A stretch of DNA of 64,000 bases from Topomyia yanbarensis (GCF_030247195.1 NC_080671.1:214562943-214626942); one strand, 5' to 3'. Positions 34,659-44,666 are shown, counted from the stretch's first letter. Notes: generated by a model not told the origin, from the letters alone. A program made the numbers and translations.

Positions 34659-35790
34659 CTGCCCTTGTATGCAAAAGTGACGTAAGCGCCACTTTGGTCA
34701 AATTTCATTTTTTCATATTTCTGAATTCTCCACAAAAATCTACGTCTTTGAGTGTAATTGTCTTTAAAAAATTATGCAAAATGGCCTTTTAAAACGAGAA
34801 AAACAAAGTGACGTAGACGCCATTTTTTTACCAAAGTGACGTTCCGGTGTAATATAGTATTGAGGGTATATTTAACAAGGCAAAACAATTTATTCTTAAG
34901 CTGTTGTAGTAGTAAGGTTGGGAGCTAGATAAGCACCATTTTGTGATGTAAATGGCTAGGGTGGTGTTATATTTATGCTAGGGTGGTATTCAAATTAGTT
35001 CTTTTAGCACGATAATTTTGTTAGCCATTTATATTTTATAAAGAAGTCTCCTGTGTAAGTTCGAATGCTTCTTTAAGCAGCAAGCTTAGTCTTTTTCAAC
35101 ATGTATTTTTCATACCACAATAATGTACGAATGGTGAAAACTTTTGTTCAAAACCTTGACCGCTGATGTTCTATATTTCATCATTGTAGAGCGCAATTGG
35201 TACCCAACCCATTAATTTCAAAACCAATTCCAACCAAAACACCTGCAAATGAAATGGAATTTATTCAAGTCTCATAAACCGTGAGTTGAACTGTTCACGT
35301 ATCCGGCTCCAAATTTATACGAAAATTTCAGCTTGCAGATAAACTTTGGAAAATTAATGAAAATGTACTGAATGGCCCTCGGACATAACCCACGGAACAT
35401 CCGTATAGATCCAAAACCGACCATCTGACCACACCACCACATATAGCCTCGGAAACTTGAAGGAAGTAATAATCATTTGCAGATAATTCAATTGAAACGG
35501 TTGATGATATACGACACGTTTTACCCGGTACATTTGGTTTGTATACGTACGTCAGAATTGCATAAAAACAGTGAAATGAAATCGCTATTTTTTTGCAAAA
35601 TTTACAAGGTTTTTGCCAAAAATTGAAAATTTAAGCGATTGGCTATTATCTACGATGGATTGTACACATTTTGTACAGAACAGATAGTTGAAACATTATT
35701 CGTCCTTTTGAAAACACCACGAAACACAAAAATTGGTTTCCTGAAAAATATTCCTATTGGCGCTAACGTCAGAATTGCATAAAAGGGCAG
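34659..35790. mobile_element. 1132 bp TIR element inserted in the LINE endonuclease
   Basis: Ends are inverted: ctgcccttgtatgcaaaag at the left, ctgcccttttatgcaattct read on the other strand at the right. tata flanks both sides (34655-34658, 35791-35794). Removing the element plus one tata joins the LINE frame as DSYNAVTPFQ. A second internal copy of the right-end sequence (cgtcagaattgcataaaa) lies at 35550. No transposase frame is seen, so it was moved in trans. Confidence 0.85.
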
Positions 35791-35794
35791 TATA

Positions 35795-36154
35795 ACGCAG
35801 TCACACCTTTTCAAATCAACGACGTGGTTAACGAAAACGGCCGCAATTTGGATATTTGCTTTGTTAGTGCCCAGGACGTTGCTCCAACTATCTCTATCGC
35901 ACCAGCTCCATTGGTGAAAACTGTACCTTATCACAAATCTCTTGTTGTCTCGCTTACTTCACTTACTCGATAGCAATGATTTTGATCAAGCAGCACAGAC
36001 CTTCACTCATATCATGGCGTATGCCATCGATAGATTCGTCCCGAAGAAAGTAAACCGGAATGATAGAAAATTCCCACGGCAAAGTCGAGTTACCGCAACT
36101 TAAAACAGTAAAGCGAGCCGCCTTGAGGAAATTCACAAAATACCGAACTCTGTC
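35795..36154 (+). pseudogene. Jockey-type LINE ORF2, endonuclease end and linker
   Basis: The frame resumes with AVTPFQINDVVNENG and LDICFVSAQDVAPTI, then VKTVPYHKSLVVSLTS, where the conserved H lies near the end of the endonuclease. FVPKKVNRND follows, then decayed linker sequence, up to the BEL insertion at 36155. The reading in the last 100 bp needs frame changes. Confidence 0.8.
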
Positions 36155-36949
36155 TATCGTTCCGCCGAACGATCTTACGCCGCAGAAGGGGGTGCTGGGT
36201 CTAGTTAGAAGCGTCCTGCGGTACAAGCCACTTCTAATTCTAGACTAAGTATAGTTTGTGGCACCTGCGTTACAAATACCACACGCTATAGCTTAATAAG
36301 CCGGGAATTCCTCGTCCAGTTAGTATCGTTCTGCGTAACAATCCAATACTAATTTTGGTCGTAAGACAATTTGCTTCCCCGCTTGCGTTACAAACATGAA
36401 AGTAATTTGACTTTGGATTTAACAAGGTGGAAAACCAACGAAGAGCTCCAGGGTCTGGACACGAAGTAAAGGATTTTCGCCTGAGTGGAGTGGTACTTTC
36501 GATTGCTCGATTTCAACTTGATTTTATTATACAATTTTTTGGTTTATATACCTACTTTCCTAAAGCTAGCTATTTACAAATAATCGATTTTTGAATCGAT
36601 TTTATTTGGATTTGTTTTGGTACAGAATGTTAACAACGAATATTATTGTCAACTCTGTAAAAATGTTTTATTATCCTAGCCACCGCGCGAAGGCAAATAT
36701 CGATATAATTACCGTCTTCGAATGCGCTGTGACCGGCAGTGGCACCGAGAATGCCGACGAAGCATATATGACCCCTGCGTGAGCGCGCATTGACTTTTCG
36801 TTGGGCGCACTCGAATGTAATTTGATTTTCCTTCTGCCTCTTTAGGTCAGAACGAACTGTTCTATGTTGCGGCGGTTTGTTTTGATTCTGCCGAACGGTT
36901 TTTTTTGTGCTCGCTGCGAACAGCTGTTTGTGATTTTGCGTCGGCGACA
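36155..36949 (-). repeat. 3' LTR of the BEL provirus (795 bp)
   Basis: On the minus strand the LTR begins TGTCGCCGACGC and ends GAACGATA. Against the other LTR, without its insertion, I count about seven substitutions and one 2 bp run-length difference by eye, roughly 1%. Confidence 0.93.
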
Positions 36950-36950
36950 T

Positions 36951-36964
36951 ATTGCCCCCCGTAA
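36951..36964 (-). promoter_or_regulatory. Candidate polypurine tract of the BEL provirus
   Basis: The minus strand reads acggggggcaat immediately before the 3' LTR start. A purine run at this place primes plus-strand DNA synthesis in LTR retroelements. Confidence 0.65.
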
Positions 36965-37187
36965 GTCTATCCCATAGATCTTACAAAAAACTAGCCGACG
37001 CGCCGATGGTCATCTTTGCTTGTCGAGATTCTCGATGTTTATCTGATTATAAAGGTTCATTTAATATTTGCTTTTGTTACCTACTAATGATTTATGTTTT
37101 GGAGCCTAATTCAATTTTTGATAAATGATAATGTTCCTATCTTTTAAGTTATTTTTAATATTTGTTTAAGTTATTAATGCACTTGCT

Positions 37188-39863
37188 TTAAATTTGTGTA
37201 ACACTATTTGCAGCTGTTGTTCGTGGAATTATTCTCGGTGGTCGTCTTGGAAGTGGAGTTGGTCTGCTCGATGTTCTAATGGTGTAACGTCGACTGCCTT
37301 TCTTATAGTAAAGGGCGCTGATTATCGTGGCCACAACAAGTACTGATGATACCGCTGCTACTATGACCGGAACATGATGATTTATCGCCTTTGTTTCAGG
37401 ATCGGTATGATAGGATGAATGGGTTGCAGCTATCGGTTCAGGTTCTGTTATTTCCCAAGTGTCTTCTGACGCATTGAAATTTGTTGTTTTCCATTGAGGT
37501 ATTTGATCGTGGCGTTTGAAGTATATTTTTTGTTGCTTTGAGGTTCCGCCGATGCTAGCGTACGTTACGCTGTGCTTGGTTCGTAGTTCACAGCCAGGAT
37601 CTAATTTTACAACCGCTATGGTGTATGAGGTGAAATTCAATTCCTTATTGCAGAGTATCGTAATTGTATTTGGATCTTTTGCGTAGTATAGCAGTGTGTT
37701 CGGTTGTGACAATATGATTACTTCCGCGTAATCGGTGGGTAGGCTATCGAAAGTTGTGATATTGCAGTTTCTTACGGGATGCTTGTGAAATATTGCTGGT
37801 GGCACGCATGACATTTCCATCTGTATTGTTGGCTTGAAGGAGAGGAAGTGTGTTTCGTTTAGTTTCCTTGCCTCATTAGAGGGATAGAAATACTGGTTGT
37901 GCTGATTGATGGCGATTCTCGGTTGATCAACATGAATTTTTGTTCTGTTTTCAAAGTCTGGTATAGCTATAACCTTGAAATTTTCGAATGATTCTCTTAG
38001 TTTCACAATAGATCTCATCGCGATTTGATACGAATCATTCTTTATTTTGAGTTTGTAATGGGTTGCAAACTCATCTTCGGGTATGTAATGATTTTCAGGA
38101 AGTCGTAGGTTCGCTTGTTGGATGAATTCGTTTCTTTCTTCTATGGTGACGGGTATATGTTTCAATTTTCTGTGACGTGTGAGAATACTCTCGATCAGTT
38201 GTTTAGCCATCATTATTGTGTCCATCAGATGGTTGGCTAAAGTTTCTGCATAGTTCATCGCGAACTGTTTGTTCAAAAGTTTGATTCCATCTAATGCGTG
38301 GTGAATCCGTTGTTCAAATTGATTGTTTTGTTGCAGGGTTCTTTCCCTTAGCTGATTCATGCTATGTGTGACGTCATGAATTTTTTGTTCTTCGTTCATT
38401 CGGATAGCCTCGATTTGGTCTGTCAGATCATCGCCTCCGAATAGTATGTCTTTAAGGAATCCAAAAATTCCCTTTCCTCTTTTTACTCGGGCTGGTTCCA
38501 AAATTTCCTGCTTCGCGGCGTAACACTGTTGTTCAATCGAGGTAGCCAAGTCGACGAGTGTTGGATTTTTTATTTTCTGCTTTAGTCCATTTATAGCGTC
38601 TTCGATGTTTCTGTGTATCTTGTCAATGAGTTTTACATCGTCGGTGGGAGATATGTTTGTAGTAATTTGTGTGTCCCAAATTCCGGTTTGTATTAAATAG
38701 GTAGCTTCGTGATTGAATAAAAGTCCCGTATTTGGTACGGGTTCGAGGGTCATACTGGACGTTGTATTTAAAGGTAGTACTGCTGCTGTAGTGACGAGCA
38801 TTTTTGCCCACATGTTTGGCCTACCTCGGATAGTTTTCTTTTTCGGTTTGGTTGGATGAGCGGCTTTGTGCTTTTCTGCTAGTTGTTTTACTAGCTCTAT
38901 GTCGATTTTTTGCCGCTTACCCCAATCTGTCATATTTGCCTTTGCATATGAGCTACTGTATTGCGGGAAGACCTCTTTTCGTTTTGGTGATATTTCCTGT
39001 ATGTGACCGGTGAATACCGTATCTGCCTTTACGTCTAATTTGGCCAATTTTACAGTTGGCCTAACTAATTTATAGTTTTCAGTGCGAACGACCGCAGACC
39101 TTGTTTGGCCATCCTGCGCCTTCCTTACTTCGGTAATAATTCCCTTATGAAACTTCCCTTTCCGTTGTTCGTCTGGAAAAACAACGACATCATCAGGCTG
39201 GAGTGGTTCTGCGTTCTGTTTCCATCTTTCTCGTTTGTTCAGTTTAGGAAGGTATTCTGCACTCCACCGATCCAAAAATTTAGTAGTTGCCATTTGAGCC
39301 TTTTTCCAGTGTTCTCTTGTTGCCTCGGCTCGAAATGTGTCGTCGAGTGAAGGATACGTTCCTCCTGCGAATCCAATCATTTCTTCTCGTAGTGAGACTT
39401 GCTCCTCTACTATACAGGAATATATTTCTTCTTGATGTCGAGAGTGGGTCCTTCCGTAAATGACCCATCCGATCGGTGTTTTAGCGGCAACCGGACCGAC
39501 CTTGCTTGCTCTCTGTTTTGTTACTGTTAAAAGTCGGGAATGATCAAGTCCAATAAGTAATGTCGGCTCAGCATTCTCGTATCCTTGTATAGGAAGGTTT
39601 TTAAGATGGTTGTAATTTTCATAAAGATCCTTGTAGTCGAGTGTCTGTCGTGGTAAGGATAATTTATTTACTGTGCGTACACTTTCCATTAGGTATCGAA
39701 TTTTGTTGCTGCCCGATATTTTGAAGCATACGGTTTGGCTTTCGTTATCTTCTTGTACGGAGTCATTTGTCCATTTTATGCATAATGGTGATACTGGCCC
39801 TTGCAATCCTAAATCTTTGGCCACGTCGTCGAGGATTAGACTGTTCGATGAGCCGTGATCCAA
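37188..39863 (-). CDS. Fused protease / pol C-terminus / envelope-like glycoprotein, 891 codons open
   Basis: Residues 1-165: aspartic protease region with the DHGSS active-site motif at 2-6 and IGWVIYGR at 131-138. Around 165 the frame passes directly to the pol C-terminal domain (FLDRWSAEYLPKL at 197-209, DDVVVF at 224-229). From about 345 an envelope-like protein follows: a hydrophobic stretch after MWAKM (351-366) that could be a signal sequence, a furin-type RVKR at 459-462, then a Gly/Phe-rich stretch (464-477) like the fusion peptide of baculovirus F and errantivirus Env proteins. A heptad-like helical region (about 480-570), Asn-X-Ser/Thr sites, a transmembrane segment (829-852) and a short basic, proline-rich tail follow. 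The frame continues upstream of the ATG to a TAA at 39969-39971. Function of the protein is inferred from layout. Confidence 0.88.
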   Translation of the reverse strand: MDHGSSNSLILDDVAKDLGLQGPVSPLCIKWTNDSVQEDNESQTVCFKISGSNKIRYLMESVRTVNKLSLPRQTLDYKDLYENYNHLKNLPIQGYENAEPTLLIGLDHSRLLTVTKQRASKVGPVAAKTPIGWVIYGRTHSRHQEEIYSCIVEEQVSLREEMIGFAGGTYPSLDDTFRAEATREHWKKAQMATTKFLDRWSAEYLPKLNKRERWKQNAEPLQPDDVVVFPDEQRKGKFHKGIITEVRKAQDGQTRSAVVRTENYKLVRPTVKLAKLDVKADTVFTGHIQEISPKRKEVFPQYSSSYAKANMTDWGKRQKIDIELVKQLAEKHKAAHPTKPKKKTIRGRPNMWAKMLVTTAAVLPLNTTSSMTLEPVPNTGLLFNHEATYLIQTGIWDTQITTNISPTDDVKLIDKIHRNIEDAINGLKQKIKNPTLVDLATSIEQQCYAAKQEILEPARVKRGKGIFGFLKDILFGGDDLTDQIEAIRMNEEQKIHDVTHSMNQLRERTLQQNNQFEQRIHHALDGIKLLNKQFAMNYAETLANHLMDTIMMAKQLIESILTRHRKLKHIPVTIEERNEFIQQANLRLPENHYIPEDEFATHYKLKIKNDSYQIAMRSIVKLRESFENFKVIAIPDFENRTKIHVDQPRIAINQHNQYFYPSNEARKLNETHFLSFKPTIQMEMSCVPPAIFHKHPVRNCNITTFDSLPTDYAEVIILSQPNTLLYYAKDPNTITILCNKELNFTSYTIAVVKLDPGCELRTKHSVTYASIGGTSKQQKIYFKRHDQIPQWKTTNFNASEDTWEITEPEPIAATHSSYHTDPETKAINHHVPVIVAAVSSVLVVATIISALYYKKGSRRYTIRTSSRPTPLPRRPPRIIPRTTAANSVTQI

Positions 39864-39968
39864 AAATGCGAAGGTTTCTAATTGTCTTCCTTGCGCATAA
39901 AGTGTAACCGGCAGTATTTGGTAGTTGACTTTATTTCTTTTGGTAGTGTGTATGTTAGTGCGTACAGC

Positions 39969-40358
39969 TTAATCTTCTTGTTCCTTCGAGGTGGACGATG
40001 TTGGAGCTTGTGCATCTATTTCTTTCACTTCCTTTTTATCTGAATTCTTCTTGTTGTCTTTTGAATGTCCTGAAGATTTCTTAATTTTTTGTTTTGTTTC
40101 CTCCTTTTGGGAGGCTGGTTTTTCATCATTTGTTTTTGGTTTGACGTGAAGAAAGGTGTGATGATGTGCTGTACATCCTTCTGTTCTACAGTTTGGTCTC
40201 ATTTGGCAGTTTCTAAAGGAGTGTCCTTGGCGTAAACAGTTAAAGCACATGCGTTTCTCTAGTACCAGTTCTCGTCTTTTTTCCACACTCATCTTTTTAA
40301 AGACTGGGCATGCTACTATCCAATGTTGTTGGTTACAACAGGAACATTTCGCTTGGGA
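39969..40358 (-). pseudogene. BEL Gag, zinc-knuckle end
   Basis: Same frame as the protease/envelope ORF. A CX2CX4HX4C-like cluster starts just after the TGA (CSCCNQQHWIVAC), then SVEKRRELVLEKRMCFNCLRQGHSFRNC, the classic BEL second knuckle, and HHHTFLH. The tail is lysine-rich and low complexity, ending EQED at TAA 39969-39971. The TGA at 40359-40361 separates it from the Gag body without a frame change. Confidence 0.88.
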
Positions 40359-41051
40359 TCAGGGTGTTTTTTCGGCGTGCATATTGATTCTTGATTGGCG
40401 CTCATTTTTCGGGTTTTCCTTTTCAGATTGACACACCTTTTGTGCAATAAGAAGTGTTGCTCTTTGCTGTTGAGGTTTCAAAAACTCGTGTAATTCCTTT
40501 AGTGTGAGTTTTTGCCGTGGTCGTCCTTCTTGCGGAATCATTGCTTCTGCTTCCTTGTCCGCCCATTGTTCTCTTAAGTTCAGTGGTAAGCGGCAAACAA
40601 GTTCAGCCATCTGCAACGGATTAGTTAAATAATCCTCGCACTGTATCATGGACATGTTGGATACCAAATTTCCGAGAGTCACTACGAAATCCACCATGCT
40701 TTGAGGGTATTCCATGCGTGGGTTCCGTAACTTTGCCAAATCCTTCCATAGTTCGTTGTATATAGCCAACGGTTGTCCGTAAATACTATCCAGAGTTTCT
40801 ACTACATGTTTCTCGTTTCCTGGATCCATCAGCAAGGCACTTACGTGTAACTTTGCTGCTTTGCCTAGACTTGCCATAAGTCTGTTTATGTTATCGGTAT
40901 CGCTGAATTGACCTTCTCGTTTGCTTTGTTCGTAAAGCCGTTTGAAATTTAGCCATTCCTTGTAATTTCCGTTGAAAGCTGGGAGGGGTGTTGCTGTTTG
41001 CCTCCTCAGTAAGTTTGTAATTTCATCCGGCAATTTGATTGTCGGAGCCAT
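40359..41051 (-). pseudogene. BEL Gag body (DUF1759-like)
   Basis: 230 codons from MAPTIKLPDEI to a TGA. LPAFNGNYKEWLNFKRLYEQ and VVETLDSIYGQPLAIYNELW are the hallmarks of BEL/Pao Gag, which builds the particle. Upstream, the same frame runs on through a TAA (41055-41057) to QMESQKLRDEAF and a further TAA (41166-41168), so the ATG at 41051 may be internal to the ancestral protein. Confidence 0.9.
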
Positions 41052-41160
41052 TTGTTATCCCGCTTCGGGGTCCACTTTTACTTGGTGCATTTTAGTTGCC
41101 ATCTCAATCATGGCTTTTTGAAATGCCTCATCACGTAATTTTTGGCTTTCCATTTGTGCC

Positions 41161-41460
41161 TCAAATTAGCGTCTTAGCAGCTCTACAGTGTCTGCTGGTC
41201 CGCGTTCTTTGGACACACTCCTGGTAGTCTTCTTCTTTTGATCCTCCAGCTCCTTCCTTAGTTGCTGGAGCTCCATTATTTCCTCTTTGCACTTTGGGCA
41301 GTGCCAGTGGAGTGGAGGGTCTTTTCTCAAGTTTGGTGCAGGTCATGTGGAACCAGTTCCAACACTTTGAGCACTCGACCATCCATTCGTCCGCGCTGTC
41401 CTTGTCCTTGCACAGGCGGCAGTTCCCATTCGGGTTGTGCGCGTATCCTCCAGATGCCAT
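41161..41460 (-). pseudogene. PHD-finger N-terminus of the BEL Gag, frameshifted
   Basis: The ORF starts MASGGYAHNPNGNCRLCKD and shows CRLC...DEWMVECSKCWNWFHMTC, the first six ligands and central His of a PHD-type zinc finger. The last ligand pair (HWHCPKC) lies in the next frame at about 41295-41315, so a 1 bp shift has separated it; after the shift a coiled-coil-like stretch leads in frame towards Gag. PHD fingers bind histone tails in cellular proteins; in a Gag this could help chromatin targeting, which is inference. Confidence 0.82.
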
Positions 41461-41807
41461 CCTTTAGATCCGCTTTCTCTTTCGGCTTGTTTTAGGTTCA
41501 CTAGTGATATATCGCACGGTGTGATATATATTGTGATATTTTATTCAAGCACTGTTTGTTTTCACCGGATCTGCTATTGGCTGCGGATACGCCTTATTAA
41601 CGATTTTGTAAGTGACGCGTATTGCAATGCGTATTACTGTCCGTTATAAGCTACGGACACGCTGTGTTTCTAGCGTTTTTCCACCACAGTTTGTAGGTGT
41701 TCGCTTAATGTTTATGCCCTTTTTCACTACCGTAGCTTGGTCAGTGTAGGACTTAGTATTTTTTCTTTACTTCGTGACTTCTGTGGCGAGAATTATGTGA
41801 GGATAAA

Positions 41808-41825
41808 TCCTCTCTGGAGCCACCA
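41808..41825 (-). promoter_or_regulatory. tRNA primer-binding site of the BEL provirus
   Basis: The plus strand reads tcctctctggagccacca, which has the form of a tRNA 3' end with CCA. It is 2 nt from the LTR, the usual place for the primer that starts reverse transcription. I do not assign the tRNA species. Confidence 0.8.
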
Positions 41826-41827
41826 TA

Positions 41828-42937
41828 TATCGTTCCGCCGAACGATCTCACGCCGCAGAAGGGGGTGCTGGGTCTAGTTAGAAGCGTCCTGCGGTACAAG
41901 CCACTTCTAATTCTAGACTAAGTATAGTTTGTGGCACCTGCGTTACAAATACCACACGCTATAGCTTAATAAGCCGGGAATTCCTCGTCCAGTTAGTATC
42001 GTTCTGCGTAACAAACCAATACTAATTTTGGTCGTAAGACAATTTGCTTCCCTGCTTGCGTTACAAACAAGGAAGTAATTTGACTTTGTATTTAACAAGG
42101 TGGAAAACCAACGAAGAGCTCCAGGGTCTGGACACGAAGTAAAGGATTTTCGCCTGAGTGGAGTGGTACTTTCGATTGCTCGATTTCAACTTGATTTTAT
42201 TATACAATTTTTTGGTTTATATACCTACTTTCCTAAAGCTAGCTATTTACAAATAATCGCTATGCTATATTTCACCCTAAGGAGGAAAATTTGGTAAAAA
42301 AACCAAAATTTTTTCTCGCTAGGGTATAGCATAGTGCTTTCGCATAGGCCTGCTAAGCCAAGACAAGTTTCGGTTTCACTGTGTCTCATCGGCATAAACA
42401 GAACTTCTGCTCGAACGGGACATCACGTCTGATCAGTCGTTCGATTGAAACACAAAGTGTGTTTTAGTTTTAAGGGATTTGCGTTAAGCCGGCGCTAATC
42501 TATTCCGACAATAAGTTAGTGTTGGTTTCTGATGAGGCGAAGCCGAAACGCAACACAGTATACAAATAATCGATTTTTGAATCGATTTTATTTGGATTTG
42601 TTTTGGTACAGAATGTTAACAACGAATATTATTGTCAACTCTGCAAAAATGTTTTATTATCCTAGCCACCGCGCGAAGGCAAATATCGATATAATTACCG
42701 TCTTCGAATGCGCTGTGACCGGCAGTGGCACCGAGAATGCCGACGAAGCATATATGACCCCTGCGTGAGCGCGCATTGACTTTTCGTTGGGCGCACTCGA
42801 ATGTAATTTGATTTTCCTTCTGCCTCTTTAGGTCAGAACGAACTGTTCTATGTTGCGGCGGTTTGTTTTGATTCTGCCGAACGGTTTTTTTTTTGTGCTC
42901 GCTGCGAACAGCTGTTTGTGATTTTGCGTCGGCGACA
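41828..42937 (-). repeat. 5' LTR of the BEL provirus (1110 bp including a 301 bp insertion)
   Basis: Matches the 3' LTR over its whole length except for an insertion at 42260-42560 with its 12 bp target duplication. Subtracting these gives 797 bp, against 795 in the other LTR. Confidence 0.93.
42260..42560. mobile_element. SINE-like 301 bp insertion in the LTR, with a 75 bp terminal hairpin
   Basis: The 12-mer tacaaataatcg flanks the insert (42248-42259 and 42561-42572); the other LTR has it once. 42260-42334 folds on itself: ctatgctata pairs with tatagcatag and the inner arms gaaaattt...aaattttttc also pair. No coding capacity and no clear poly(A). No tRNA-type B box was found, so the class is uncertain. 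Confidence 0.82.
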
Positions 42938-43905
42938 CTGTCACTTTGGAACCACTATGTGAGGCTGAGGCGCCTCGTCTCTTTTCCATTAAGATTGCCA
43001 GTGTTTTTAAAGCAGAAGTATTAACTCCCGAGCATGTTTTCGCCGCCGCCAGAAATGTCCCTTTGCAAACACAGACTTTTGGTCAAATGGACGTGGATGA
43101 TACGATGATTACGAGAGCAGCCCGCCAACTGAAGTCAACTCACAAACCAAGACCAGATTGAATACCGTCCGTTTTTTAAAGCATCATATCGCCTACTTGC
43201 TGTCTCCACTCCGTCACCTTTTCCAACTGTCCTTATCCAAGGGGGGTTTCCCTTCGTGCTGGAAATATGCGCATATGTTTCCTGTATATAAAAAAGAGAA
43301 AAGAAATAGACATCGAAAACTACCGCGGCATCACATCACTATGTGCTGTTTCAAAACTGTTTGAACTTGTCGTCATGGAGCCTCTTTTCACCCACTGCAA
43401 GCAATACCTCAGCGATGACCAACACGGTTTCATGCCCGGACGGTCGACCACTACGAATTTGCTATGTCTTACATCATACATCACTGCGCGCATGGCGGAA
43501 CGAAATCAAACGAACGTTATTTACACTGATCTATCGGCAGCATTCGATAAGATTAATATGTATATGCAGATTCGTTCGATGGCTGATGCCCATTTCCTGC
43601 AAAATCAACTGGACAGTTTCGCAGCTTCGTGCGATTTAAATCCAATAATCATCAACCCGAGTAAATGTTCGGTGATTTCCTTCACATGGAAAAAGCAACC
43701 GATTCGTTTCAAATATACCTTGGGATGTTGAAATCGATCGTGTCACACACGTTAAAGATCTTGGAGTCATACTGGATAACCAACTCACTTTCAAGCAACA
43801 CGTCTCGTTCATCGTCGGTAAAGCATCACAAACACTGGGCCTCATCATGCGTATAGCTTCACTTCACCGACGTATATTGCCTAAAGTCGTTATACTGCGC
43901 ACATT
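42938..43905 (+). pseudogene. Jockey-type LINE ORF2, reverse transcriptase part, internally deleted
   Basis: Continuation of the LINE broken at 36154. ARQLKSTHKPRPD (RT box 1, with Gly replaced by a stop), SKGGFPSCWKYAHMFPVYKK, IENYRGITSLCAVSKLFE, DQHGFMPGRSTTTNLL and YTDLSAAFDKI (first catalytic Asp) follow in three frames. After the last, sequence jumps to the thumb-side motif LNPSKC-like NPSKCSVISF, so the block with the FADD pair is deleted near 43554. KDLGVILDNQLTFKQHV follows in another frame. It decays before 43905. Confidence 0.88.
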
Positions 43906-43952
43906 TATGCCCAATCATCGAGTTGCAAGACCATCTAAAATCGCTGTTCAAG

Positions 43953-44052
43953 GTATATTATCGAAAATATGACATGATTGCTTTTTAAATAATTTCAATT
44001 CTTTTCTTCAAACTACTAACACGAACTCTTGTTCTTTAAAACCTTTTTTCAG
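43953..44052 (+). other. Intron of the TE-like gene
   Basis: caag|gtatat at 43952/43953 and a T-rich tract with ttttttcag|ag ending at 44052. The joined codon is phase 1. Confidence 0.7.
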
Positions 44053-44115
44053 AGTCCTTCGAAACATTAACCGTCATTGCAGTACCTTCCAAATTCGTTC
44101 CATTTTTCTACCAAG

Positions 44116-44183
44116 GTAAATAATAAAAAAGAAATCATTTGTATGATTTTTTCTGATAATCAATCTATCATATGTATTTTCAG
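44116..44183 (+). other. Intron of the TE-like gene
   Basis: caag|gtaaat at 44115/44116 and gtattttcag|ag ending at 44183. Length 68 bp, typical for short dipteran introns; it joins codons in phase 1. Confidence 0.8.
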
Positions 44184-44666
44184 AGTCGATAGAAGCACCC
44201 ATTTCTGAAACGATCGTTACCACTTACAACGCACCTTTGTCAGACGATAATGAAATTCTTACACAACTTAAGGAGAAATATAAAGAAACAAGAGACAGCA
44301 ATGAGCGATACAGGATTTTAACCACACTTCCCAAAAGTAGGACTACATATAGAATAATGCAGATGTTCAATGTTTCTCAATATATGGCCAACAAGGCAAA
44401 AGCATTGCAGAAAGAGAAAGGAATAATGGTGGTGTCTGAAAAGAGTTTAAGCTCTGCGGCAATAGGAAAAGAAACGGTAACATGTGTTACGAATTTTTAT
44501 AATAGTGACGATGTGAGCCGCGTCTGTGCAGGGAAAAGGGATTATTTAATATCTAACAATGAAGAAGGTAAAATTTACGTACAGAGAAGATTAGTTTTGT
44601 GTAATTTGCAGGAGGCGTATTCTATCTTCAAAAATACTTATCCTGATATTAAAATAGGATTTTCCA

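Larger units (their letters stand above)
36155..42937 (-). mobile_element. BEL/Pao provirus with envelope-like gene; RT, RNase H and integrase core deleted
   Basis: Two LTRs (36155-36949, 41828-42937) enclose a 4.9 kb interior read on the minus strand. The pentamer ctgtc flanks the provirus (36150-36154 and 42938-42942). A primer-binding site lies 2 nt inside the 5' LTR: 41808-41825 reads as a tRNA 3' end terminating in CCA on the plus strand. A G-rich polypurine tract abuts the 3' LTR (36951-36964). Order on the minus strand: PHD finger, Gag, zinc knuckles, protease, pol C-terminal domain, envelope-like glycoprotein. RT, RNase H and the integrase zinc and DDE domains are absent. Without them it could only have moved with enzymes supplied in trans. 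Confidence 0.93.
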
